Assembly: GCA_032622095.1 (NCBI GenBank)
Contig: CP136068.1
Coordinates: 159,733,465 to 159,797,464 of the forward strand
DNA length: 64,000 nucleotides
Direction: 5' to 3'
From: Siphonodentalium dalli
Taxonomy: Eukaryota; Mollusca; Scaphopoda; Gadilida; Siphonodentaliidae
Under the pieces are notes generated by a model. The model was not told the DNA's origin and searched no databases. It saw nothing but the letters and a program-made list of their open reading frames with translations. The first letter of the stretch is position 1. Each line of letters starts with the position of its first letter. A program made the position numbers and the translations under genes. Positions 12,122 through 24,426 of this stretch are shown here, piece by piece.

Positions 12122-12459
12122 CTGGAGCATCCGGGGCCTCGGTGGCTCAATCGGTTAGGGGTACAACTCCAAGCCGTTTCGCCCTCCAGCGCTGGCGATA
12201 AGGGTTCAAATCCTCATGTTTCCGTCGTGGACTTTGTAGCTCGAAATCGTTATCTGGTGGAGATACCAGTTACTCGCCGATGGCCGGTGGTTTGCTGCGC
12301 ATGGTTGACGAGTTTATCAGCCATTGAAATCACTGTTAGATTAGTCGCAAGTGTGCGGTTTCCTCCACCACTAAAACTGGCAATTCTTGATATGGCCTTA
12401 GTTGCTAAAGCGACAATAAACCCCAATCAATCAATCAATCAATCAATCCTGGAGCATCC
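12122..12459 (+). mobile_element. tRNA-derived SINE with (AATC)n tail and 11-bp target duplication
   Basis: The direct repeat CTGGAGCATCC flanks the element at 12122-12132 and 12449-12459. The body 12133-12448 begins with a tRNA-like head. An A-box-like TGGCTCAATCGGTTAG lies at about 12142-12157 and a B-box-like GGTTCAAATCC at about 12203-12213, which together form an internal RNA polymerase III promoter. The 3' part contains TTTCCTCCACCACTAAAACT and ends in AATC repeats. The architecture matches the tRNA-derived SINEs common in molluscs and other marine invertebrates (MetaSINE-like, recognised from memory). The tRNA-like head is degenerate and should not be called a tRNA gene. Confidence 0.9.
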
Positions 12460-12570
12460 AAAGGTTGCCAAGAACTATTGCGACGTGGTTGCAAGAATGG
12501 ATGCAAAAACAATTGCAAATTTTCGAGGGCATCATTACGCTGTACTGCTCTATGCAGTTGCAATTGCAAA

Positions 12571-12730
12571 TACAGTAATGCCCTAAGTAATCGACCCCTT
12601 ATCCACATCAGAATTATGGGTAATTTTCAGGATTTAGTCGGAAATAAATATCCATATTTCCGACTAAATCCTGAAAGTTACCCATAATTCTGCTGTGGTT
12701 AGGATGTCGATTACTTAAGGCATTACTGTA
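12571..12730. repeat. 160-bp palindrome, ~75-bp arms
   Basis: The left arm (ACAGTAATGCCCTAAGTAAT onward) and right arm (ending ATTACTTAAGGCATTACTGT) are reverse complements with few mismatches. The central part GGATTTAGTCGGAAATA is mirrored as TATTTCCGACTAAATCC around a loop of roughly 8 nt. It could extrude a cruciform or fold into a hairpin RNA. It encodes nothing. Confidence 0.85.
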
Positions 12731-14823
12731 AGTGTTGCCAAAAGTGACATATGTATGCAAGTTTTTCCAACTCTTTAGGGTGCGTTAACACAACTAGCAG
12801 AATTGACTGGCGATTTGTCATGAATTATTCATACTTGACTATCCATTGCACATTATTGAATGCCACTTATCGCAGAATGAGTGTCTTCGACTGTTTTATC
12901 CTATATTGGAGCGGCGAAATGCCACGAGTTATTGCATGATTGATTCTCATAATATATTAGAATCAATTTGTTTAGCACACTTAAGTTGTGTAACAACTAT
13001 ATAGGGAATTACATATATCTCACGATATTGCTATTGTAAATGTAAGCAATTCATATCATACATTGTCGCACATAATTCGCACCTACGCTCGTAATAAAAA
13101 CATTTGCTTACCTCTATTTTGTACCAGACCAATATTGTCCACACACACTCGCTAAAATGATATGATATAAAGTTAACGCGGAAGATTGTCATAATCAACT
13201 TTCAGATAGTTTTATATCATAGAAATGCTTCTCGTGTCATTGTAACCATCAATTATAGTAATCAAAACAAACAACCCATTGTTTATTTTTGCATTATATT
13301 TACGCTACTCCATCATCTTCTGGCCTATAATTTTTGTTTTGCAATCCTTAGAATTGTTATATATATACAGAGTGATTTATCAGTTTATATTTTCTTGTCA
13401 AAGTACATTTTATAATAAAAAATATACACACATCTCAATAAAATGTCGATACACGCAGCCAATAATAGGGACTTTCAAACAAATGGCGGCCATTTTATCC
13501 GCCATTTTGATTCTACCCAACTATGACGGACACATGAGTCAATGGATATATAGCCTGATCCCTTTTCAGTACAAATAGGTACATAAAACATTGATTTTCG
13601 ATCAGAAACTGAGTCATAACGATGCATACTTGTTGGGATTGAGAGAAAAACAAGAGTTGTTGTCAAAACGGTTGCCATGGCAACCATGGGCATTCTCCAG
13701 CTTGGCATGATATCAAAAATGTCTTATTTTTATATGTAGTACATGCGTGTCAAGTTTGGTGCTTTTACCATAAAATGCACGATTGTGTCATCTATCCGCC
13801 CCACTATAAATGATAGTGTCAGAAGTTTCCACAGTCGGTTGATATATCTACTAATGACTGGATGTAAATTAACTACATGTCATTGATACTGTAAGTGTGC
13901 TGACCGCTGTCTGGCATGATGTGTCTTACATACTGCTTGCTCGTTTGTGGCAATGGTAGCCATGCCTACGAGGTCGCGGCGTTTAGTAATTACTTGTGGA
14001 ATTCGGCTTCTTCAGTCGGGGTTGAGGTTAGTTCAAAGTTGCAGCCTCCATTATCATTGAGTACGATCGACAGATAGTGGTCCGTTGTTCTATATTTTGC
14101 GAACTCTCTACCGGGTTGTGTGTTTCGAACAAGATGTCGCATTGTGACGTCACAAGACGATATTATTGGGATGCATACACATATTGACTGCGTTTTTGGT
14201 GGAATTGCGATCGCTATTTTACCTCGAGTGCGTTTTGAACAGGAGCATAATTATTGCCACCCCCCCCCCCCCTCTGCTTGCTATTAAAAACACATGACCT
14301 CGGGAAAATAGTTATCGCTATTCCAACAAAGACAGTCAATAGGTTTATATGCACATTCGTAACTTATCCGTAAAGCAACGAGTCAACGACCCCATCGCTG
14401 CTAATGGCGACTTCCAGTATAACCGTACACAGAGTCTTGGGGGGATAAATGTTAGTCTTCAATTCTTTAATCAACAATCGTGGCCGGATATCGAATGTTT
14501 CAACAGTGACCAGTATTTAATTGTCCATGCCGCCTGATATAGCGACCATCGCTAAAGATGCCGACATGGGATAACCAGCCAACCTATAAGTTTGATAGCC
14601 CTGACGGTAGTTATAAGCAATCTGACATCGCGCCCGAATCGTGACAATTCTGGTATCGTTCTCATTTCTGACCTCAGGTGTGACGTCAGGAGGTGGAAAA
14701 TAGTTCGACGTCTATAACCGAGGCGATGGATCGCTCACCGAGCAATGGTCAAAACTATTATATGACATGATAGCGTTTCGTCGATTCGGAAAATAGTTTG
14801 ACCCTATGTGCACTCAAGGTATA
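12731..14823. other. Non-coding stretch
   Basis: No supported gene. About 13655-13810 is a dispersed repeat seen again in inverted form at 1985-2115 and partly at 11430-11520. Opposed ATGGCGGCCATTTT and CGCCATTTTGATT motifs lie at 13483-13512. A run of 13 C residues occupies 14260-14272. Confidence 0.4.
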
Positions 14824-15283
14824 TGTGACCCGCCATATCAAATCCAGTCGTAAGTCGGGTTTTTTTGTTTACCATGTGCCAATGCATTATCTTATATATG
14901 CGAGTCGACCATAGGTCGCCTCGCATATATAAGAGAATGCATTGGCCTAACAATTTTTTACAATTTAAAAAAAAATTCTTGTATTCTTTAACAATTTTAT
15001 AATTTCACCCATACAGAGCCCCAGACAAACATGAGCAGACGACACTCTTTTATGTGCTTATATATATGTGTGGGCTCCCTGCAGGGTAATGGATGTTTTT
15101 TTATTTTATGTCCTAAAAATTGTAAGAAACATTTATTTAAAAAAAATTATAAAAAATTGTTAGGCCAATGCAGTCTCTTATATATGCGAGGCGACCTACG
15201 GTCGACTCGCATATATAAGAGAATGCATTGGCACAGGGTAAACAAATCCCGACTTACGATTGGATTCGATATGGCGGGTCACA
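14824..15283 (+). mobile_element. 460-bp MITE, copy 1 (TGTGACCCGCCATATC family)
   Basis: The terminal inverted repeats start TGTGACCCGCCATATC and are flanked on both sides by TA (14822-14823 and 15284-15285). Each TIR contains a hairpin of its own: CTTATATATGCGAG, then GTCGACCATAGGTCGCC, then CTCGCATATATAAG, so the termini fold back twice. The central part carries CATACAGAGCCCCA and TCCCTGCAGGGTAATGGATG. No protein is encoded. TA flanks suggest a Tc1/mariner-type target, which is an inference. Further copies lie at 19550-20008 and 50829-51238. Confidence 0.9.
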
Positions 15284-15390
15284 TATGATAAATGCCTATT
15301 TAAACGGGGAAATATGTTCATAAATATGATACAAATAATGAGGTGCAGTCTACGAATCAACGCGTTACACTTAACTCCATGTGCGCATAA

Positions 15391-15833
15391 ACTGTGATAA
15401 CGAGTTATTGTGACCATGTAAACTGTGCTAACGAGGTATATATGGTGATCATGTAAACTGCGTTAACCAGGTATGGCGATCGTCGTATAAACCGTGTTAA
15501 CGATGTATGGTGATCATGTACACTGCGTTATCCGGGTATGGCGATCGCATAAACCGTGATAACGATGTATGGTGATCATTTAAACTGCGCTAACCAGGTG
15601 TCGATCGCATACACCGTGTTAACGAGGTATGGTGATCATGTAAAATGCGTTAACCAGGTATGGCGATCGCATAAACCGTGTTAACGATGTATGGTATTCA
15701 TGTAAACTGCGCTAACCAGGTGTCGATCGCATAAACCGTGTTAACGAGGTATGGTGATCATGTAAAATGCGTTAACCAGGTAAGGCGATCGCATAAACCG
15801 TGTTAACGAGGTATGGTGATCATGTCAACTGAC
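15391..15833. repeat. 62-bp dimeric minisatellite
   Basis: About seven copies of a 62-bp unit are present. Each unit is made of two related ~31-bp halves: one with CCGTGTTAACGAGGTATGGTGATCATGTAAA, the other with TGCGTTAACCAGGTATGGCGATCGCATAAA. Some units miss a few bases (GGTGTCGATCGC). The sequence is rich in GATC. There is no coding potential. Confidence 0.9.
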
Positions 15834-17194
15834 CGGTCATTTGATTTGTTTCAGCTAATTCTAAAGACAAACACACTGAATGTAAATGCATACTTCCGAT
15901 CGCCGCCACCAGCAACATGACCATTCGGTATTATACACGACTTTTGGTTGGATATAGTTTAGATATTATAGTACATGTTGAATTGGGTAAGAGAACAAAT
16001 TTGTCTGGAAATATGTTGTGGACTATATTGCATACGCAATGCTGGGATTATTCGAGCTGGATGCGTCAAATTAATATATGGATATGTCTTTCGTTGTTCG
16101 TGATATCAAGGTAACAGCAAAAGAGCTGGCATGTATCTACACCCTCACGTCTCATAACTTAATGAAGCTACGAATCCGTGTAATCCTGACTTACTAGCTG
16201 ATTTGTGTAAACCATTAATCGACGTATGACGCGCCAATAAGAGATCAGCTGACAATATTACTTCTTCGATACCATGATAATTACGTGCTAAGAATTTATA
16301 AATCTTAGTCACTTCGACAATTAGAGTCAGAATGGCTTGGTTTCGTGTGCTGTATAACAGGGGATGCCGCATATGTGTTGCATGCAGTAAATATTATGTA
16401 TATCTGTCGGCGAAATCAAAATATCTACAGTATCATTGATACTTTCATAAGACATATGTAGAGTAACGCACCCCTATCCCTTATATTTATGCAAGGGACG
16501 TGCATTGTACATGTAGACTATCTAACGATATATATGGACCCCGATCCCTATACCACGTCTTTATTCAAGGGACTTGTATTGTACATATAAAATATATGTC
16601 GATCCTATTCATCGATGGTGAAGACTATAACTTGAACTAACATCGATCCCGATCGAGTAAACCAAATTCCATATGTCATGACTTAGAGGCCACGACTTGT
16701 AAAGAACAAGCGACACCTTCAGTCTTCACCATTACGTCTAAGATCGACACGCATCATTGTTTACTGTTTATCCACATAGATATTAGATGTCGAATAAAAT
16801 TATACCAAGAACTGACTCCATTCCATCACACATCCTGAGACCACTATTCAATTTCACAAGGCTAAACTAAAGTATATGTGTTCCGGCAACCTGTCCATCA
16901 CAATCTAGGAAAGGCACGCGTCCAAAACTAGTGTCTTGCCTTTATGATCATCATCGTCAATCAGAACATAACAGTTTACATTTCCATTTACAAGTTAAAT
17001 ATAGTAGTTTATTTTTGTACATTTATGTGTGTAATAGTACACGTATATATATAGAAATTCATTTCATTTAAATTGAAATAGTATTGATAAAAGTTCGACA
17101 CCACCAAGTTTTGAAAATGGAAGATTTATTTTCGTCGCTTGGTGGTATACTTACAATGGTGTTGAGTAATTGTTGAGTAAAAGTTTAGTCAGCG
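15834..17194. other. No recognisable feature
   Basis: No gene or RNA supported. A weak direct duplication at about 16465-16610 shares a CAAGGGACxTGxATTGTACAT stretch and a nearby CCCTATxCC box. Confidence 0.35.
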
Positions 17195-17850
17195 AATATA
17201 TATATATACTAGCTGGTGTGCCCGACGTCGTCCGGGCTATTTGGGGATTTCCTTGTGATCGCCTCCGCCTGTTCGAATAAACGTTGAAAAGTATTAGGAG
17301 AAAGAAAAAAACTAACATTCGATCGGCCCAGAAACACGGTTGCACGTGAAATTGGACCCGCCCATATTGTTTCCTGGATCAAAGTAGGCCTACATAACAA
17401 ATTTGAGTCGGATTGGTGGAGGTCCAGAAACATGCCTATATGAGCGTATATGAGTCAGGTCAATGTCAATGTAACGGACATGGTCGCAAGTGAAATTGCA
17501 TCTGGGATCAAAGCAGGCCTGCGGGCCAAATGTTCAGGCAATTCTTTCAGGATTGGCCATTTATAAATTAACAATCGGAACCCAAAAAGGCCATTAATAT
17601 ATGGTCAATCGCAACCACGCGTGGTACGCGTGGTCGATTGTCCATTTAAAAAGAACCATTAGCGCTAATAATTTAATTTAATTTGTATTAACTAAATAAC
17701 GGAGATATTTGAAGAAGTGTTTTTGATGAAATAACGGAAATACATAGAGCGTTTGAGTGAGATCGATCAAGCAGTTTTCGAGTCTATAACACATACAGTC
17801 ACAGACAGGCAAACATACGTTCCAAAATATATAGTAGATACATATATATA
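17195..17850 (+). mobile_element. RTE-type non-autonomous retroelement (probable)
   Basis: The stretch starts after a (TA)n run with CTAGCTGGTGTGCCCGACG then TCGTCCGGGC. This opening is typical of short retroposons that end in RTE-like 3' sequence in invertebrates. The downstream end carries CAGTTTTCGAGTCTATAACA, CACAGACAGGCAAACATACG and a TATATAGTAGATAC tail. Internally, a CAAGTGAAATTG / GGATCAAAG(C/T)AGGCCT block occurs twice (about 17343 and 17487). Assignment rests on memory of the family, and no reverse transcriptase is present. Confidence 0.5.
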
Positions 17851-17861
17851 CACATACATGT

Positions 17862-18353
17862 TTAAACAAAGTACATATTAAAGCAAATGGGATTGGAGGA
17901 CAAGTGATAAACACTTAGAGTTCCTCTCCTCTCCCCATTACGCTTTATGTCGGTTACGTATACATATCCCGTCCCTCCAGATGGATAATGCAAAGACCAT
18001 TCCAATAAATACTTTATATATGATGGGCGAATCCATTTATTGCATAAAAAGTTACTTGTATATAATTGGCGTGCGGCGTCATCTGACGTAACATCGGCCA
18101 ACCAACGTCCTGCATTCATGTTCCCAGCGCGAATTGGTGATATAGTACGAATGTAAATATAACCGCTTAAGGGACCACGGTTAATTTGGACCTCCAAGTT
18201 TTGTCTATAACACAATAACTCACAATATTTTAAAGGGGGACTGCACACGAAGTCCAGCCATTTATGGGACCACCTCATATTATTACCAACAGAATAGATT
18301 ATAGACGCAACAGATGAATGAATTTGAGACAGATATGAGTGCACAATACACAC
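17862..18353 (-). other. Unrecognised open reading frame, 163 codons
   Basis: An open frame of 163 codons lies on the minus strand, longer than most in this AT-rich DNA. I recognise no domain, signal peptide or repeated motif. A stretch with VTSDDAARQLYTSNF and NKWIRPSYIKYLLEW looks protein-like but matches no family I know. There are no splice-site or conservation data. It may be chance, a degenerate transposon gene or a real single-exon gene. Confidence 0.2.
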
Positions 18354-19549
18354 GTCTACTCTATTAACGATGTAGCACCATTACACTTATAACGATTCTG
18401 AGTTTATTGCTCGAGCCATTCATTCATTTTCAGGTGGTTATAATTAACTGACCCATACTAATTATTGTATTGTATTTGAACTGTCCAGTATAGTAGAGAT
18501 GGCCCCATCCATAGCTGGATTCAGGAACAATCCCCCTTAAGATTGTTGCAATCTTAAACAAACAGGTGCCAATGATATCACTGTAGTCCGACATTTGGTT
18601 TGTAAAACTAACCTTGACGTGCGTAAGGGTGTAAGATTTTTTAACTGCGGCGTCATCTTCAAAGCACAATTCCCACCCAACCGTTCACGCGGGCACGTAT
18701 GTTGTGTCATAACGCAGAACTTCCGAAAACTAATTGCAGCTAGTTCGATATTGGAATACATACAATAGTGTACATCAACGTATATACATATAATACATAC
18801 ATCCGACAATAGTTTCAAGCCTATCAAATCCCTACTACTAATATTTATTGACATGAATTCAAATAGATTTAAATCCTTAGTGATATCATATGTAATCCAA
18901 CGTCTATACTTAACGTACGCAACGCATGCAACGCACAGAGCGTACGCAACGTACGCAATGTGTGCAACACACTCGCCTGAATGCATCGTGTGGCCCAGAA
19001 GTATAAAACAGTCACACGCGCGTGTACGGAATATAACTCGACATGCAATCTTATAAGATAAAGGTTATTATTGACACAATTATCTTCGTTGCACGTATAC
19101 CAGTTCGCGAACGTGTACTCTCGTACGGTCGAACTGTAACAATGGACACCACACATCTAGTATTTTAAGCACCAATACGTTCAACATCGACTATCGATTT
19201 TCTGTCCAAATGGGGCGTGATCGTAAATTACTATTTCACACACCATTTATGGTGCACGTTCACACTCGCACGTTTGTCAGGCATTAGTTTGTAGACATTT
19301 CGGTACAGAAAGCTACAGTGAACATGTGAACAAACCGTCGATGATTACGTGCGAGTTGGGCACTAATATCGGCAAACAACTATCAACTCCCACCAGATGA
19401 TGTTACTGGTGCGAACACCGATCAATTTATACAAACCGAAGCATCAATTGACGAAATCGCGGATGTTAGAACTGAGAACGACGGTCAATGTTCATCAACA
19501 AAGGAGATAAGTGAAGAAATCGCCAGTCTAAACGCAGACGACTCACATA
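18354..19549. other. Non-coding stretch with short imperfect repeats
   Basis: At about 18908-18970 there is a run of ACGCAACG/ACGCAAT-type imperfect repeats that keeps several frames open. No gene is supported. Open frames on the minus strand across 18537-19156 overlap this repeat and show no recognisable domain. Confidence 0.35.
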
Positions 19550-20008
19550 TGTGACCCGCCATATAAAATCCAGTAGTAAGTCGGGATTTTTTACCATGTG
19601 CCAATGCATTCTCGTATATATGCGAGTCGACCATAGGTCGCCTCGCATATATAAGAGAATGCATTGGCCTAACAATTTTTTACAATTTTAATAATTTTTT
19701 CTTGTATTCATTAACAATTTTATAATTTCACCCATACAGAGCCCCATACAAACATGAGCAGACGACACTCTTCTATATGCTTCTATATATGTGTGGGGCT
19801 CCCTGCAGGGTAATGGATGTTTTTTTTATTTTATGTCCTAAAAAATGTAAGAAACATTTATTTTAAAAAAATGATAAAAAATTGTTAGGCCAATGAATTC
19901 TCTTATATATGCGAGGCGACCTATGGTCGACTCGCATATATAAGATAATGCATTGGCACAGGGTAAACAAATCCCGACTTACGACTGGATTTGATATGGC
20001 GGGTCACA
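19550..20008 (+). mobile_element. 459-bp MITE, copy 2 (TGTGACCCGCCATATC family)
   Basis: Same structure and orientation as the copy at 14824-15283, with highly similar termini and core (CATACAGAGCCCCATACAAA, GGGCTCCCTGCAGGGTAATG). Left flank ends TA, right flank reads TT. No protein is encoded. Confidence 0.9.
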
Positions 20009-20053
20009 TTTGGAATTGATAAACGCTGTATATACAGGATATATCGATGCAGA

Positions 20054-20412
20054 TTTTAACTGACAACACCATACCAATCAGAGAACAACACCATACCGAT
20101 CAGAGAACAACCCCATACAAATCAGAGAACAACACCATACCAATCAGAGAACAACACCATACCAATCAGAGAACAACACCATACCAATCAGATAACAACA
20201 CCATACCAATCAGAGAACAACACCATACCAATCAGAGAACAACACCATATCAATCAGAGAACAACACCATACCAATCAGAGAACAACACCATACCAATCA
20301 GAGAACAACACCATACCAATCAGAGAACAACACCATACCAATCAGAGAACAACACCATACCAATCAGATAACAACACCATACCAACCAGATAACAACACC
20401 ATACCAATCAGA
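20054..20412. repeat. 22-bp minisatellite
   Basis: About 16 copies of a 22-bp unit, AACACCATACCAATCAGAGA plus AC, with few variants (GATAAC for GAGAAC). Three units make a 66-bp open frame on the plus strand, which is a repeat artefact rather than a gene. Confidence 0.95.
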
Positions 20413-22072
20413 AAAAGGCGCGCACATCACGACAATCATTCAAAACAGTTAAAATTGATGAAACAAATATTGTATCATCATTATTTGATTGATATGTTGT
20501 TCTTTCCCAACCCCTAATGTTCTAGAGCTAGCTAAATTATATTTGGGGGGACCTGAACAATACCGTTTTTTTTTCAGACGGATAAATTCTGACAAACCCT
20601 GCATCCCGCATCATCTTTGTATGACCCACATATGTGAGTAAAGGGGAGGCCCAAGTCACGGGCCAAGTGACACTTGCGTCACGTGAAGCTGCATAAGCTA
20701 ATGATAGGCAAAGCACCTTGCCGTATAGGCAGTTTCAGAATCAGCCAGAACGTTGAAATAGAATAAGCGAGAAAGCCCGACGTTCTTCGTTATATTGGGT
20801 ACCGAGTTTACCATATATATGGTACCTGAATTAAAGGTACACGCATTAATAAGTAAGGTATATATACTTATGCATTACACAAAGCACTACAAGCTGTTAG
20901 GTTCCTAGCGAGATGAATATAAACGCTTTGTATGTTGTTATAGAGCTATCTTAATTATATTTAGGAAACATGAGTAATACCGTTTTTGTTCAGGCGGAGA
21001 AATTCCGACAAACCCGGGGTGCATCCCGCCCTCTCCGCGGAAATTCATCAAATTCAACTTTTATTTGGCTATTTCTATTGCGCAGAGCTGCGATTGCACA
21101 CCTTCGAGTGCTTGAATGGAGGTTCAGCATAAAATTTCGGTAAAATGTACTTCTTTAATTGAGCAAACATATTAATGAATAAGGACGACGTCAACCCAGT
21201 ATGCACCCAAACGTCGAAAAGACGTTATGAAAATAACGTATACATGATCCATTTACATGTTACTCACGGAAATGGTCACTTGTATAAAAAAAGCGGGCGC
21301 CGCTGAAGACGTCGCGGCGTGCCAGCCCCGATTTCGCGTCAAATCAGCCGAATCGGGGGCCTGACTTCATTCGACTCAGTGATGATGTTGAAATTGACAG
21401 TGTTGTGACTTAGTATCAAAACACTGGCACATTTACTGACACGAGATGATACGACACGAGAGGATACAGGTACAATTAACACGAGCATCGATGTCAACCA
21501 ATAGTGACAATAATAACAACAACGACTCAACGAGCCGCTATTAGTATTACTATTAGAAGTTGACAAATCAGTTGACAGTGTTCTGAATCTGATTGTTTCA
21601 AAGCACATGCATGTACATTACAAGAGAGGATATACATGTACATGTACAGTATGCACCAGTGTAATTCACAAGAGCTTCAGTGCCAACAACAACACCGTAA
21701 ACAATGAACTGACGCCACGCAGTGACGGATGATCACATATCTACAATTCCAACTTTACAATTACACGGACCAATTCATCTTGTGGTTATCAATTTTCATT
21801 GAAACGTGTGGGTATGAGACATTGTCATCATTCGCCATGTTATCGTCAAGTTATTACGACAATTTACCGGGAGTACATAATCGGTTGGATGTTCTTATCA
21901 AACTATCTTTGGCTGACTCACTGACAGTATACAGTTTGATGCATCATACTTTAAAATTTCATGGGAAATGTGCGACAACAGGAGAATATTGTCGCCAAGT
22001 CATTGCGCACAGTTATTATGGGATCTGCTGTTGTCTGGGAGGTTCCAATCCCAACTAGCTGTTATTGATATA
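20413..22072. other. No supported gene
   Basis: Two relatives of the same sequence occur at about 20520-20620 and 20940-21045: AGCTAxxTTAATTATATTT, GAxTAATACCGTTTTTxTTCAG and GACAAACCC...GCATCCCGC. A 109-codon open frame at 21729-22058 has no recognisable domain. Confidence 0.4.
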
Positions 22073-22587
22073 CACTACCAGTCAAAAGAAGTGGTATATT
22101 AAGCGCGCTATTTTCGCGCCCAATATCGCAATATTATTGCAAGTGGAAACGCTTTTAATCATGTCGCTTGTGATATTATTGCAATATTATTGCAAGTGGA
22201 AACGCTTTTAATCATGTCGTTTGTGATATGATCTCAATATTTTGCTCTTAATATTGCGCTCAAAATTGTGACATTTAAATCAAATATTGCTTTTTCTATA
22301 TTGTTTATTGTATAAATAGAGACAATGGTTTAGATATGTATATAATTATAGTTGTAAATTCTATATGTACACTATATGCACAGTATTTATCTAATATAAA
22401 TATAACACTATCGGGTCTGTGTGACATTTAGAGCGCTTAGTATCGAAATATTTTGGGTTCAATATTGCAATAATCAGCACGACATATTTTTGGCAGTTTG
22501 CTATAATCACGCCTTTTTCTAAATTAAGCACGCTCAATATCGCAATGAAGGTGCACCTAAAAATACCACTTCTTCTGACTGGTACTG
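22073..22587. mobile_element. 515-bp Tc1/mariner-type MITE
   Basis: The left end CACTACCAGTCAAAAGAAG, then TGGTAT, is mirrored by the right end ATACCACTTCTTCTGACTG, then GTACTG. Both are flanked by TA (22071-22072 and 22588-22589). ACAGTACCAGTCAAAAG is a well-known Tc1/mariner terminal motif in animals. Inside, a 53-bp segment with TTGCAAGTGGAAACGCTTTT is tandemly duplicated (22141 and 22194). There is no transposase. Confidence in the superfamily is good because terminus and TA target agree. Confidence 0.85.
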
Positions 22588-23474
22588 TATTGTCATCATG
22601 TACGGATTCACCTGTTAAAACAATAACTGTGTTACAAGAGACTGGATAATTTGACGCCTTACATGTTACCAAAAGGTATGCCATTAAGATATTTTACTTT
22701 TGCATGTACACTGTACATACATTTGAGTTTTAACTGTGAAACATGTAGCTTTGTTCTTTTTATGGCTTAAAATGGCATGCCGATTCATGTTTTAGAATGG
22801 TCGAAATTAGTATTACTCATAACTGAATAGTGATGGGTTGGCTTATCAGCTATTATTAGTATCGTTTTTTATTTACAGCCATATTTATACAGTAGTTAGT
22901 GAAACTAAGATGTATTTTTCAGTTACGAATAATACTAGTTTCGTCCATTCAAAAACATATGAATCGTAATGCCTACCGGGAAATCATATTGTCACCATGG
23001 GAACCTGGCCAATTATATGGTAAATTAGCATATTAAGAGCAAAGAATTGGTATTGACCCATGAAAAATACCATTGGACTGACCTTTATTAGTTACGGTCT
23101 TGATATTAATTAAACGGTGCTGAAACGTAAAAATACAACGGTCTGCCAGTTATTGGTTACGGTCTGCCCGTTACTTAAACGGTTTTATACCGTGGAATAT
23201 GCTACGGTCTGACCGTATGTTTAATGGTCAAATGTTGGCAGCGATGTTGCGCGGCCTCAGACCGTTACAACGACGGTATTTTTTTTAACAGTGTATGCGA
23301 TATTTCCCTGTTTCGGCATAAACCATGTAGTTCGGTGTAATCATTTTTATCTGTAAATTGTATTAGAGAAATTTCAATATTTTCGTAACCCCATACTTCG
23401 AACCCGATTTAATCACCCAGATATATTCAAACGTCCATACATTGCTCTCGTCACAATAATTTGTATCCAGTTTA
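22588..23474. other. Non-coding stretch
   Basis: No gene. A cluster of opposed ACGGTCTG / CAGACCGT motifs lies at 23090-23280, resembling a decayed inverted-repeat element. Confidence 0.35.
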
Positions 23475-23850
23475 ATGATCTACAAAATCTGCCATTGGAG
23501 AACAATTGCATACCCAGGTAGGTCAATGAATCAGCCCGTTTCCAGTGTGTGTTCATTCAGTGTAAACGTTACTGGCAGTTTTGCCTTTCGATTTCCAAAT
23601 ACAAGGTATCTCGTGATTTATATATGTATTCCCAGTCGCCAAGCATCTGATTACGTTGCATATGCGTTCAGAGCTCTTTGCGTGGTATTTTTTGTGTTCT
23701 GCCACCATTATTGTGTCGTCGGCAAAAAACAAAAGGGAAGGTGTCTTCATGTATTCTCTAAATCTTTCATAATTTACATTACTAGCTGTCAAAAGCCCAT
23801 CTATACAACAGCCATCCTCAAAATCTTCAAGATCTGTTGCTTCTTGTAAT
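23475..23850 (-). pseudogene. Degenerate non-LTR reverse transcriptase fragment
   Basis: On the minus strand, reading from about 23850 downward, the frame gives LEDFEDGCCIDG and then FADDTIMVAE. The latter is the (Y/F)xDD catalytic box of a LINE reverse transcriptase. After frameshifts come YLVFGNRKAKL and TYLGMQLFSNGRF, the usual thumb-region motifs in the expected order and spacing. At least two frameshifts and stops break it, so it is dead. It abuts a separate plus-strand LINE end, giving a head-to-head junction near 23850. Confidence 0.8.
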
Positions 23851-24426
23851 ATTATGTCAAGATTGGACTATTCCAATGCACTTTTCGTGGGAAGTTTACA
23901 GGAACAACTAAGTCGTCTGCAACATCTACTGAACTCAGCCGCAAGAATTGTACCTCGTGTTCCGAAATGCACCCACACTTCTAAAATTTTGATAAACCTA
24001 CATTTCTCCCGGTGTGCGCCCGAATTGAACTTAAGTTATCAACGTTCTGCTATCGTCACTTTCATTCCTCTGCTCCAGCATACATGTCGGACCTTATTGC
24101 GTTGTATGTACCAGGCCGTGATAACCTACGTTCAAAGGAAAAACAGCTTCTGGCTTTTCACGTGGGTAAATATAAGAAAATTGAACGCCGTATGTTCACA
24201 CACGCGGCACCAAGTGTTTTGGAACTCCGTCCCTCTCGACATTCGTCGATTGCATTCTCTTGACATCTTCAAGCAACGACTTAAGACGCACCTCTTCAAG
24301 ATTTACCCGCACACAACTACTCGTATAGATCGTGACATTGCATCATGCTCCGTATCCATATATTTGCTTTTGTGTGATTGTATATCTTCTACTCCTTTAC
24401 ACGAAGCGCTATATAAATGCTATATA

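Noticed and set aside
12137-12225. Possible tRNA gene
   Set aside because: The A and B boxes are those of a SINE head. The cloverleaf is degenerate, and the segment lies inside an element with a target duplication and an (AATC)n tail.
15391-15833. CRISPR-like array of repeats and spacers
   Set aside because: Both halves of the 62-bp unit are conserved in every copy, with no unique spacers, and the context is eukaryotic.
20047-20517. 156-codon frame with a 22-residue repeat
   Set aside because: Created by the 22-bp minisatellite (three units equal 66 bp).
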